A stretch of 64,000 nt of DNA from assembly GCA_013397075.1 (NCBI GenBank), contig VWZS01005954.1, forward strand, positions 952,385 through 1,016,384, in the 5' to 3' direction. This document shows positions 12,763-22,825 of the stretch, piece after piece. Source of the stretch: Rhabdornis inornatus (lineage: Eukaryota; Chordata; Aves; Passeriformes; Rhabdornithidae). The notes beneath the pieces were generated by a model. That model saw only the letters and a program-made list of their open reading frames with translations. It made no database searches and was not told the DNA's origin. Each line of letters starts with the position of its first letter. Positions within the stretch are counted from its first letter, which is position 1. The translations under genes and the position numbers were made by a program.

Positions 12763-15254
12763 CTGCACAGGACACTCTTCAAGTATTGGCCATTTGGATG
12801 GATAAAAACTTTGCTTAAGGTAGGTGCAGCTCTGCCAGCAAGGTAGGGCACTTAAACATCACAACACTGTTTTATTTCATTGTTCCTGTTGCTCCGTTTG
12901 TCATTTGAGCTTGGCTTTCTATACATTTCTGACTTGAGGGCTCTCTGTTGTGTGGACTCTCTATTATGTAGTAAGAGTTGGACTCACAGTTTATGTTTGC
13001 CTACAATGCAGGAGTTAATAAGGAATTTTTTCCTCCTTCTGACTGCTTATTTTCATGAATCATGCAAGACAATATCTTTGAACTCTCCATCCCTGCATCA
13101 AAATTCATTTAAATTTACCACCAGGTTAAAAATAGTACAACAAATGTATGCATAGAGGTGAAGGGTTCTTGTGTTCACATCCTGATGTGTATGAAGGGAA
13201 AGAAATCCTAATTTTTTTTCCAGGTTACAAAGGAGGGAGGAAGAAGAAATGCCCTTTTTGTGGAAATTTGGTATCCAGTAAGGTCAGAGTTCTCTTCCTA
13301 GGAATGTTCAGCAGACACTGAGAAGAGTGCATTGTATTTGTTGTTTTGGTTGGTTTTCCATCCCCAACAGTGCAAACAGCTTAAATAAATTGAATTAATT
13401 TAATTATTGATTGTTAGATTAATAAAATATATTTCCAAATTTTAAAGAAGAGAGACAGACTAATCTGATAAGGCACCACTAAGGTGGCTGAGAAATATTT
13501 GGTGCTATAACTACTGACCAAAGGTATGGTTTCAGCACATAATGTTGCTTTTACAGTAACAAACCTCACACACTCAATTGTTTTCTGATCAATTTGTCTC
13601 AATGAGCTCCCAGGGATTTGGGAAGCTTGTTTGGTTGGATAATGAAACCAGTTTATTTGTTTTATTTTTCTAGTAGTACCTTTTCTCAGTGACCATTTCA
13701 CTACAATAGCTGATGGGAAAAGCAAAATACGGAATCAGAATATCTTGAGATTAAAGGAATCCACAAAGATAATTGAGGTCCACATGATAACAGTCTATGA
13801 CAGACTGGATATTCCCTCTAAATCCATCCTTGCTTGTGTAACATCTCCACTGAAACACCTGGTAATTTTAGCATCATTCTGTGATAAAGTTGAGCCTTAA
13901 TTTGTTGCTTTTTGTACTCTAAGTCCAACAATGGTTTGGGGATGAAAGTAGACACTTTGAGCTCCTGGTCAATCCCAGCCCTCCTTGCTTTCTTATTTCT
14001 TTTATATTTGCACAAATGGATTTCTACAGATCTTTTTATCCACATTTTCACAATTAAAAATTCCTTTTTCAAAACCCATTAAAACAAAATAAATTGGGCT
14101 TCAAGAGCAGGCCCTTGCAATACCTGATAGGGATGGAACTGACTGAACTTTGCATTGTTCTAGACTCATCTCTTATTTCTAGGATAATCCCTACTTGCCT
14201 TAGGCTTTCCTTTTCACAAAAAAATGAAGATTTCAAAAACTATATTACATGTCAAGATTTTTTCACACCTTCTTTACAGAAAAAAATTATAGATTTTTTT
14301 ATCATGTACTATCAAACCCTTTTATTAAACTATTTTTTTCTAGCTGCACTGTAAGGAAGAGTATTTTTGTGCATTGCAAGCCGTTTTTCAATTGCAGTTG
14401 AAAGTATTTATGAATAACATTAACCAAATTCTCCTTGGATTAATGGTGCACACTTTTGTGTGCTTGTACACATCATACACACTCATACACTCTGTGGATG
14501 TGTGTCAACAGGATTAAGCAAGCTCAGCAACACTTAACATTTGCATTTTGTGACCTTGGTTATGAGCTGCTATTTGAAAGAAAAAAGAAAAGGTTCTCAT
14601 CCATGAAAACATAATTTTAAAAATCAAAATTAAATAAAATATCAGTAGCATAAAATAGTAAAATAAAATATGAAACAGAACAGACTAAAACATTCAATGC
14701 TATCCCTGTTTCGTGATCAGCAGAGAAATCTTTGTGATGATAAATCTTCCTTTAATGTTTGGTCTACTGCACTCACTGTATACACACACATAACTATTAC
14801 CATCCAATTATAATCCATTAAATCAATTAAATCATCTTCTGTGGTATTTTCCATTCAGGGAAATAAGCCAGTTAATCTGCCATGTTAACTGTTGAGAATA
14901 TTGATCACCGTGTGTAGGGAAGACATTCCCTTTCCTGAAAGATGCAAAATTCATCACACTTCTGGGGCTCACTGGCTTCTTTATCCCACAAATTCCCCCA
15001 CTGCTGTGTCTCCAGAGGAGGAGGGTGAGTCCTTGCAAACTGCTAGGAAGGAATAGATCTGAGGAGCAATTGTGTCTAAAATTTGTGCTTTTGTGTGGGA
15101 TGAGCCCTGGCTCAGCTGCTCAGCCCAGCAGAGCAGCTCTCTTAGCAGGATCCTGCTGCCTGCTGCCAGAGGCAAACACAACATCCTTGGCTTGGCTGGC
15201 TTTTCAGGAGGAGCAGCACTGAATGGGATTCAAGTTTCTGATGTCAGGCCCAGA

Positions 15255-15258
15255 GTGG
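15255..15258. repeat. Left target-site duplication of the LTR
   Basis: GTGG here is repeated at 15875-15878, directly flanking the LTR termini. The preceding A matches the last base of the LTR, so a 5-bp reading (AGTGG) is also possible. Confidence 0.75.
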
Positions 15259-15327
15259 TGAATCGTTAAAAACCAGTATAATCACGGACAAAGACCCTCT
15301 AACTAATTAAAGTTAGAAAGTGGAATG

Positions 15328-15333
15328 TTTATT
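15328..15333 (-). promoter_or_regulatory. LTR poly-A signal AATAAA
   Basis: TTTATT on the plus strand is AATAAA on the LTR sense strand. It lies about 70 bases before the LTR 3' end and about 70 bases after the TATA-like box, which fits an R-region polyadenylation signal. Confidence 0.6.
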
Positions 15334-15398
15334 CACCAGCGGGCGGCACGGGAGTCACCTCCAAAAGGCGTGACCGCCCCGAACAAGGTTCTTTGCCC

Positions 15399-15410
15399 TC
15401 TATTTATTCC
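15399..15410 (-). promoter_or_regulatory. LTR TATA-like promoter element
   Basis: On the minus strand GGAATAAATAGAGG lies upstream of the CpG-rich segment. The position suits the U3 promoter of the LTR. Activity cannot be judged from sequence. Confidence 0.5.
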
Positions 15411-15874
15411 CCAAGATCTTACATACAATACATATGCATAACCCCAGCACCTCCCATCCCCATCCAATATTAAAATGAGCCCATTAGTCCTTCACGTATG
15501 CGCAGTTCTTCTCTTGAATTGGGTTGGTGGTCTCGAATTGGGTCAGTGGTCTCAAAGGATGAAGTCAGGAGAGTCTTCATCAGGTCTTGGTGACCCTCTG
15601 GCACGATCCAAGGCCCCATGCTTCATGATAATTGATATACAGTCCAGGTGCTGGCCACTGTTCTTACTGGTTTCAGTCTCTTCTTATACTGGTTCACTTA
15701 CTCCACTTCTTTCTAATAGCGAGCTCAGAATGGCAAACAATATAACAATTAAGCATCTAGCTTAAGCATCTGGTAATCTTTAACCTACCATTTACCTACC
15801 TAACTTACATCTTGATCAATATGAATTGCTTCTAACCCTTAGCTAAAATCTTAACTGTTTATAATCATGATTCA

Positions 15875-15878
15875 GTGG
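15875..15878. repeat. Right target-site duplication of the LTR
   Basis: GTGG directly follows the LTR terminus GATTCA and matches the left flank at 15255-15258. Confidence 0.75.
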
Positions 15879-18360
15879 GAGCAGCCAACCTTTCTTCTCC
15901 CATGCACATTCCGGTGACACTGACAGCCCTTCCTCTTGCAGACAGCCCCTGATACCCAAACCCAAGCTATTCAAGATGTGTCTCGACAGTTCCTGGTACA
16001 CTCTGTGACATTTCTGTCCATCTCGACTTTGACTGCAGCCAAGATTTCTTCTTTTAGGTGGAGGGTTTTTGGATGAGCCAAGGATAAATTTATTTTTCCG
16101 CAGTGCCATTGTTGGCACCTGTAGGCTCCCAGTGTGACAAAGGGGATCCTCATGAGCCCTGTGATGGGTTCTGCCTCAGCTCTTTCTCTGTGCACTTGCA
16201 CGATGCCATGGCCATGTGTGAGAGAACCAGGGTAAGAATTTCTCTGCAGGTTTGATGACCAACAAATTGGAGAAGTGTCATCAATGGCACAGCAGCTCCT
16301 GCCTGCATGGGTAGTGAAAAAGTCATGGCAGAAGGTAATTTGGAATTGGATTCCATTCAAGTGTCCCAAGTGCTGTATGACCCTGCAACTCTCAGAAAGA
16401 GTGACAACCTTTCTAGACCAAAGGTAAAGAAGATTATGAAGTGGTCCAACTCCTGCATGGAAGATTGAATGCAGCTTGTCCCAGAAATGCATGTCCTGGC
16501 AAATTGTTTCTTAGGATGGGTTGGAATTCCACAAAGTTGCTGGAATTTATGTTCATTCCTCATCCTGACTACTGAATGGACCCCATCTCTTTTAAATGAT
16601 GAGGGGTGCTGGGACCTCAGTTCCAAATATTTATCTAAAAAACCATCCCTGGGCTGGCCCCAGAGATTTAGCAGTGATGCAGCGACAAGCTGTATTTCTG
16701 TCTTTGCAGTCTAAAGTGTCTCCTGTGCTTGGACCAGCAGATGGAAAAGGAAGGTAAATTTTTCGATTAAAAAGGCTGATTTGGCACCAGCCAGTTCAGT
16801 GATGTTGGACACAGGAAGTCTTTCCATAAAAATATGATGATTTCTTCACCCAAAGATTGAGAAAGATTTTAGAAGAGAATAATCTTCCCTGTGGAGACAT
16901 CCATTTGTCTCACTGACCATAGCAAGGAGCTGAGGTAACTTTTCCAAGAGTCTGTTGTCAGGTGAAACCTCCCTGGATGGCTGGGTTAGATAAATGCTAA
17001 AATAACAGTTTTAAAGGCTCATGGCCCCTAAGTGTTGGGGTCTGGCACTTCAAGTGATGTTTAGACATCACTTCAGTATCCTCTGAAGATGAAGTCCAGT
17101 TCCTCAGCTGCCTTCTTCAGGGTTCAGACAGGACTGGTTTGTTCCCTCTGCCTCTTTTGATCTTCTTTTGGGTTAAGAAAAATCTCCCTCTACAAGGAGC
17201 TGGGGCAATGTCTCTTCGGTGCTCATGGTCACAGAGCAGAGCCAGGGGGAAGGAAAAACCCCTTATTCTTGGCAAAATTACAAAATCTGCAAGGACAGGA
17301 TTAGGTTTGTGTTAAGTAATGCAGGCCTGGGTCCAGCTGTCTCTCATGTGTTGCTTTAGCTGTTTCTGGCTATTCTTTGCTTTTAGGTGGCGTGCTGGTT
17401 GTGGTAAAGGTTTATCCTGTCAGCAACAAGCAAAACTCCTAGAGTTTTTTAGTGCCTGGGTTTGAGCAACTACCAAGCTGCTCATTAGCTTATGTCCTTG
17501 CCTTCTGCTCTTTTAAAGAATATTTCTGCAGTCTTTGATGAATCTGTTTTTATTGCAGATATCAGTGATTTCTGTGATAGTTGTGTGCTCTATTTTCCCC
17601 TGAATACCACAAAGCCATTAGAAATGGTTCCAATAAGTTGTCCACATGACACATATGCAGATAAACTGGCCTGGCCTTCAAGGCAGGCAGGGAGAGGTGG
17701 TGTAATTTAAATGAAACTCTGAAGTTACCCATAGACCCAAATGGATGCAATAACCACCAGCTAACAGTTCATGGGCTGTTTGCATGTGGGAATTGTCAGT
17801 CACCACAGGCTGGTGGTGGGGTCACATGTAAGAGGGCTGTTTATGTGCTATTTTCTTTTTATAGCTTAAATCAATAAGCTGATTGAGCTGAGCTGGATCG
17901 ATCCTCCTGAGCTTTATTTACAATTATCCTCTAAAGGCTGATACAGTGGTGCTCTAGAAGTGAACATACTACAGCAATTCTTTTTTGAGGTAATATATCT
18001 TCAGCTCAGTCTGAATCCTGCTGGACTCGAGGTGTTTGGAGCAGTGTAGTTGTGCTAAAGCTCTCGCTAAATTGAGGCTGATACCAGGATTTGCAAGATG
18101 ATGAAGGGTAGTAACAAAGGCTGTGTTAGTCAGGGGAGAGCAGAGACATGATGTTCCCTCAGTGGATGGAGAAACAGCCTCCTGCACAGGGCGAAGCGGT
18201 GCAAAGGTGATTTTCTGAAGGGAATTCCATTTGTTATTGTGGGAATCTCAGAAAAATCTGCTGCATGCAAGGTTGGCCTTTTGTGATCACCCTTCTTAGC
18301 AGGCAGCCTCTCCTTAACAAACAACCTCTCCCCTCTTTTGGTGACCACCTGCCCCATTTA
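15879..18360. other. Single-copy sequence with a coding-like block
   Basis: No transposon was recognised. The stretch 15971-16714 has unusually long open frames on both strands and is described separately. The rest (16720-18360) has only short ORFs and no repeat tail. Confidence 0.5.
16125..16427 (+). pseudogene. Unidentified coding-like block with one in-frame stop
   Basis: One plus-strand frame runs about 100 codons from 16125 to a TAA at 16425-16427, broken by a single TAA at 16233-16235. The downstream 63 codons read like protein, with a CPKC pair (Cys-x-x-Cys) inside FKCPKCCMTLQLSE and several Trp residues. The opposite strand is also open for 173 codons (15971-16492), so the true strand, if any, is unclear. 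No family is recognised. It could be a decayed processed gene, an old repeat-derived frame, or chance. Confidence 0.2.
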
Positions 18361-18520
18361 TCATAGAATCCTAAAACAGTTTGAGTTGCAAGGGATCTTT
18401 GAGATCATTTAGCTCCAAACCCCTGCCATGGGCAGGGACACTTTCCTCTAGACCAGATTAATCAAAGCCCTTTCCAGCCTGGTCTTGAACACTTCCAGAG
18501 ATGGGCATTTGCCCAAAGCC
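18361..18520 (-). mobile_element. CR1 LINE, 3' fragment (left arm of inverted pair)
   Basis: TCATAGAATCCTAAAACAG, then AGATCATTTAGCTCCAAACC and CCCTGCCATGGGCAGGGACA, match the minus-strand CR1 end. The match ends near ACTTCCAGAGATGGGCATTT. It forms an inverted pair with the plus-strand copy at 18675-18772. Confidence 0.9.
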
Positions 18521-18674
18521 ACCCCTTCCTGCAGTCCTGTGTGGAGATGGCAGCACTTAGGGACAAGAACTGCTGATGAGAGGAGGGGAGTAGGAAGCAG
18601 CTGTCCTTTCCAAAGGTCCCCATTGTTCTTGGCACCCCAGAAGAAACTGCTCAGGGTGTTTCTGGGAAAGGCTT

Positions 18675-18772
18675 TGGTGGAAGGTCTAGTGGAAAGTGCC
18701 CCTGCCCATGGCAGGGAATTGGAACAAGATGATCTTTGAGGTCCATTCCAACCCAAACCATTCTATGGTTCT
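18675..18772 (+). mobile_element. CR1 LINE, 3' fragment (right arm of inverted pair)
   Basis: CCTGCCCATGGCAGGGAATT, AAGATGATCTTTGAGGTCCA and CAACCCAAACCATTCTATGG give about 100 bases of plus-strand CR1 end. It is complementary to the copy at 18361-18520, with about 150 bases between them. Confidence 0.88.
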
Positions 18773-20874
18773 TCCCATCACAGGTCTCTCTTTTAAAAAT
18801 TGTCCTAATGCAACCTTTATTTAGTAAAGTGCTAAGGCAGTAATATTCCAAATTACAGAAAATAAGGTTCTGATCTCAGTTCTGTGCTTATAAATCAGGG
18901 TTTCACCCACATCTCTCCGTGCTGTACCATATCCTTCTAGAGAAGATAACTCTGTCTGAAATCTCCAGATGTGTGAGGAAGATAATTGCCTGAGGAATTT
19001 AATTAATATCCACCTACTTTTGAGAAGCCTCAAATTTCTCTGAAGGTTTAAACCAGTTTATTCACCCATGCTGTGAAAGCACAATAACATTGAGATATCA
19101 GGTGTGAGAACCAGAGGGTTCCCTCATCACAGAGAATGAAACTTCAGTCTAATGGAAATAAGAAACAAACCTCTTTAAGCTTCCAGCTGGAATTGTGTTC
19201 CCTTTTCCCAGAGACTTTAAGCTCCTTGCCAGGTACAACTTACAAAACAATGTCAGCCAAGAACAGACTCAGAAGGCCTAAATGTTGGATTTTTTTTTTT
19301 CTTTTTTCGATAAATCTGATGTATCTCAGTAAAGGTGAAGCCATTCTTTATTTTTAGAGTGGCAAGAGAGATCAGTCTAAAATACAGTTAAATCAAAAAG
19401 AGTCCAACACTCAGTGGAAAAATTCCTGGTAAAGCCCAATTGAATCAACAGATGAGGTGGCTCATAGTGGCTAATGAATGTCTCTTGGCAAGTGTGAGGC
19501 CAGTACCAGTCACACTTCATGACTTTGTAAAGGGGAGGACTAAAAGAAAATTAGCCTTGGTCACAGTCCTGATGAATTCAGTGAGGAGATAAAAAATCCC
19601 ACAAAGGAGCACTTTCCCTTCTATTTCTTGAAACTTGAGAATCCTACAAGAGGACGTGTCAACCATATTAAAGTTTACAGCATGTTAATAAAAATTTACA
19701 ATAACACAGATGCATTTAATTTTGTCTTCATCCTACCATATAATACTTGAAACTACAAAATCAGGGCTAGAAAACAGCAACTCCTTTTATTTTTAAAGAG
19801 TCGAAGCTTCACAGTTTGTTTTCAATTTTGCATCTGAACAGATGGCAACTTTTGCTGTTACAATTTTTATCGCAAAAGACTGATTGATTCTCTAGTTGTT
19901 GGGGCATTTACCTCTTATGGGGAAAATTTAAGTTCAGATTCCTGCTTTGAATCAAATAAGGCAGGTTTTTTCTATGCTAACTCTAAGCTATCATTTTTTA
20001 AAATGCTATTGATTTTTTTTCTGAGCTGGCATCCATCTCTATTTAAGTTCTGTCCTGTATGCGAAAAATATTTACTGGGAAAAATTTGACTGAAATTCAG
20101 TCTGCAGTCTGAAATTCCAATAATGGCTTTTTCTGATCAGAGGATTTTGTTTTGTTGATGATGATCCTCAGACCTCTCCACCTGTTTAATTAAAACGAAA
20201 TCAAAAACCAAAAATCTGCTCAACTGTATCCCACTTTTCCTTTTCCAATATTCATAAAATTACTGCCTTAAATAAAAATGAATTTAAACATGATAACTAT
20301 CTGGGAGGATTTCTGGACAACAAGTAAGTTTCACTTTTTAATGTCTTCCAGTTCTTAAACCAATATCTGGAACTTACTAAACCCACTAACTGGAGCTGAA
20401 AGAAAAGAAAAATGGAAAGATCATAGGCAGCAAAATCTACAAGTGTGACTTTTTAATTTCACTTGCTGTAACAGTTTCCTTGCTGTTATTTGGTTTTTAT
20501 CATGTGACATACCTGGTATTTAAGACCTAATATTACAGGAATTGTCTTGTCTGATTTTATCTCAAATATTGTTGTCCTGCTGATGTTTTTCCAATATTCC
20601 TCTACTCTTTTCCTGTAATTTTCTCACTAAATACTGAATTTTCAATTATTATTTTGTATATGTGTGCATGTAGTGACATTTTCACAGCTAAATATCAGAA
20701 ATTTACTTCAGCTCTTCCTTCCAAACAGACCAGGAAAATATTAAAATCATTTGCTCTCTCTATCTGCTGCATATTTAAGCAATTATGAATTCAATTTCTG
20801 GGTTTATTTGCAATCAGGAGAACTAGAAATAGTTTTTTTCCTACTTTCAAAAGAGAACAGAGATTCTTTTATAG

Positions 20875-20931
20875 CAATGTGGTTCATGGGACCTGGAGTT
20901 TTATGAAAATAATAAAGCCAAAGCCAACAAG
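20875..20931 (+). other. Possible 57-nt plus-strand exon
   Basis: The segment lies between ATTCTTTTATAG and the donor AACAAG|GTAAGTC. It is 19 codons long, a multiple of three, and open as QCGSWDLEFYENNKAKANK; a second frame is also open. No family is recognised and no linked exon was found, so a false exon is likely. Confidence 0.2.
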
Positions 20932-21100
20932 GTAAGTCTTTCTACTGAGCTGAGAGAGCTGCTAAAGCTGCAGGAATATTTTCTTTACTGCTTTGGAATT
21001 CCTTAATATGTTCAAGATCCAATCTTTCTAAGATAAGTTGTGTTCTTTCTTCTGATACCTCGTACAGGAATTGTTTAAAAATCTGATCTATTGAGGAAAA

Positions 21101-21121
21101 GCCAATGGCAAAGCCATTGGC
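21101..21121. repeat. Perfect 9-bp hairpin with paired CCAAT boxes
   Basis: GCCAATGGC-AAA-GCCATTGGC is an exact inverted repeat with a 3-base loop. Each arm contains a CCAAT core, one per strand, so it could bind NF-Y or fold as a stem. It lies just beyond the 3' end of the minus-strand gene candidate at 21354-21982. Confidence 0.8.
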
Positions 21122-21142
21122 AAAATTAATCCCTAGGGTCTG

Positions 21143-21195
21143 CTTATTTGTTTATTTATGTATGTGTGTATTTATTTATTTATATTTTTATTTTT
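21143..21195. repeat. TTTA-rich low-complexity tract
   Basis: Imperfect TTTA/TGTA units. On the minus strand they supply several AATAAA hexamers (21151-21156, 21171-21176, 21175-21180), downstream of the stop codon of the minus-strand exon candidate. They could act as poly-A signals but arise naturally from the repeat. Confidence 0.85.
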
Positions 21196-21353
21196 CCCTC
21201 TCCCTTTGCTTTCTGGTAGCACAGGGAATAAAATACAAACCTTCCTTCTAGCATTTAAACCTTGGATCATGTTTTTAGACCATGGGGGGCTGCTCTGACA
21301 TGTGCTGGAGCCAGATTTTTCTTTGACTGAGCTCCTCATTGATGTACAGTTGC

Positions 21354-21982
21354 TTAGAAGCTGAGTAAAGCAGAGTCTACCCCAGAGCATCTCCAACAGG
21401 ATCCTATTTCCTGACAATCTTTCAGGACACTCTGGAGGAAACAGTTTTCTCTTTGATATCCCTGTTTTCTGATATTCTCAACACCATGGATAAACTGCCA
21501 TTTGCTTACTTGTTTATTTTTGGAATCTGTTGATGCATAAACATGAAACAGGACTGAGCACATGTGTAGATAGAAAGCCAGTGGGATAAAAAAATGCCAT
21601 TTATTTTTGGCAAGTTTATTCAAGTCACTTTTCAAGAGATTTTGCTGCTTCTGCAGTGTTGTTTCAATGGTTTTAATGTGGTTGTACTGAAAAAAAAAAG
21701 AAAAGTTGTGCAGTCTGCAGGTAAACCCAGGTGATTCTGCCCTGTTCAAATGGAGAAAAGGAACTTTTTCACCCCTGGTTCCTACCCTGTGATAAAATCT
21801 CCTTCACTGAGCTGCAGTTTTCCTGTGCGTGGAAACAACCTCACCTTGGACAGGATGAAGAAGCCTCTAATTCCTCCTGATTTATTCTTGAGGAAATGAT
21901 CTATATTTTTGTATTCCAGTGTGGAGGGAGAAGAAGATATTCCCAAAGCAGAAAAACCTTTTAAGTCCCCAGAACAGGCTCC
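21354..21982 (-). CDS. Candidate two-exon coding segment, unidentified
   Basis: On the minus strand, exon A (21982-21845) follows GCTATGGTTTTCCAG and ends at the donor CCAAG|GTGAGG. It is 138 nt, 46 open codons. A 158-bp interval ends in an excellent acceptor, CTTTTCTTTTTTTTTTCAG. Exon B starts at 21686 in the same phase and stays open for 110 codons to a TAA at 21354-21356; an alternative donor, CAA|GTAAGC, would end it at 21510, also in phase 0. Exon B opens with a polar, helix-like stretch (YNHIKTIETTLQKQQNLLK) and then a hydrophobic stretch around HFFIPLAFYLHMCSVLF, suggesting a coiled coil plus a possible membrane segment. Minus-strand AATAAA hexamers follow at 21151-21180. No family is recognised. 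The 5' part is missing, and a chance pairing of false exons remains possible. Confidence 0.33.
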
Positions 21983-22663
21983 CTGGAAAACCATAGCTTA
22001 AAAGATAACAAACTGCTTGTTGAATGACAAACTCAAAAAGGAATGCAGACCCCATTGCTGGACCCCTTGTTATATATCTGTAATATTAGTGGTTCATTTT
22101 CTTTAAGTATCTATAAGCTAGTTTTGAATGTAAAATCCTTCATGGATTGGTTAGAATTCCCTTGGTTGTTGGTGAAAAGTGTAAAACCCTCTAAAGATAT
22201 AAAAAACCCTGAAAAACCCCAACCATTGGATATGCTAGAGTGGATGCCTTCATGAAATAAGCCATGGATTTGTGCCTTTCTTCATATTCCAATCTCTTCA
22301 CCCCGCTGGCTTGAGAGCATGCTCCAAGCCAAATTCTGTCCAGGCCAAGCTTGGAAGCGTGCTCTGTCACTGAGGACTGCCCTGGCAGTCTCGGGGATCC
22401 CTGGGGGACCCCAGACCCTCACCAGCGACATTCCAGGAAGAAGGAAGGACATTTGGGATGAACACATGCTTTTGATATGCAGAAACTGTAGGGAAGGCAG
22501 ACCAGTAGGTCAGGCACCAGAAAGATCTCAAATAGCACCAGAGAAGAAAAGAAAATAATCGAGTGATTCTGAAGGTGTTATTTCCATAGTTCTTCCATTC
22601 AATGACTTTTTGTGGTCTTTTGGAATTCCAGCAATTCACCTGCCAGAGATTTGGGTTCAATAC

Positions 22664-22825
22664 AGAAACATAGAATGGTTTGGGTCAGAAAAGCCCTTAA
22701 AGATCATCTCATTCCAACCCCTCTGCCATGGGCAGGGACACCTTTCCCTAGACCAGGTTGCTCCAAGCCCCATCCAACCTGGCCTTTAACATTTCCAAAG
22801 GTAGGGCCTCCTTTTGGGAATCTCT
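22664..22825 (-). mobile_element. CR1 LINE, 3' fragment
   Basis: CATAGAATGGTTTGGGTCAG, AAAGATCATCTCATTCCAAC and GACCAGGTTGCTCCAAGCCC are the reverse complement of the CR1 end. It stops about 160 bases in, near GGTAGGGCCTCCTTTTGGGA. Confidence 0.92.

Larger units (their letters stand above)
11684..15254. other. Single-copy, partly AT-rich sequence
   Basis: Holds a poly-T run (12609-12638), a possible 33-nt minus-strand exon (12730-12762, separate entry) and AT-rich stretches around 13380-13440 and 14610-14690. No transposon was recognised. ORFs are at most 103 codons and have no motif. Confidence 0.5.
15259..15874 (-). mobile_element. Solo LTR of an endogenous retrovirus
   Basis: A 616-bp element with perfect 6-bp inverted ends, TGAATC…GATTCA, flanked by GTGG duplications at 15255-15258 and 15875-15878. 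On the minus strand it shows a TATA-like AATAAATA (15401-15408), then a CpG-rich stretch (about 15338-15385), then an AATAAA poly-A signal (15328-15333) before the 3' end. This is the U3-R-U5 order of a retroviral LTR. No primer-binding site, polypurine tract or gag/pol/env frame adjoins it, so LTR-LTR recombination has left a solo copy. A 4-bp duplication suggests the gamma-like (ERV1) class and 5 bp would suggest ERVL; the sequence does not decide. Confidence 0.88.
18773..21142. other. AT-rich single-copy sequence
   Basis: About 2.4 kb without CR1. It holds a 57-nt plus-strand exon-like segment at 20875-20931 and a perfect hairpin at 21101-21121, both listed separately. The MNLNMITIWEDFWTT frame before a donor-like GTAAGT at about 20321 has no supporting acceptor or partner. 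Confidence 0.5.

Noticed and set aside
16232..16249. GTAAGA…CTGCAG as an intron joining two open frames at 16104-16424
   Set aside because: The interval would be only 18 bases, far below any vertebrate intron.
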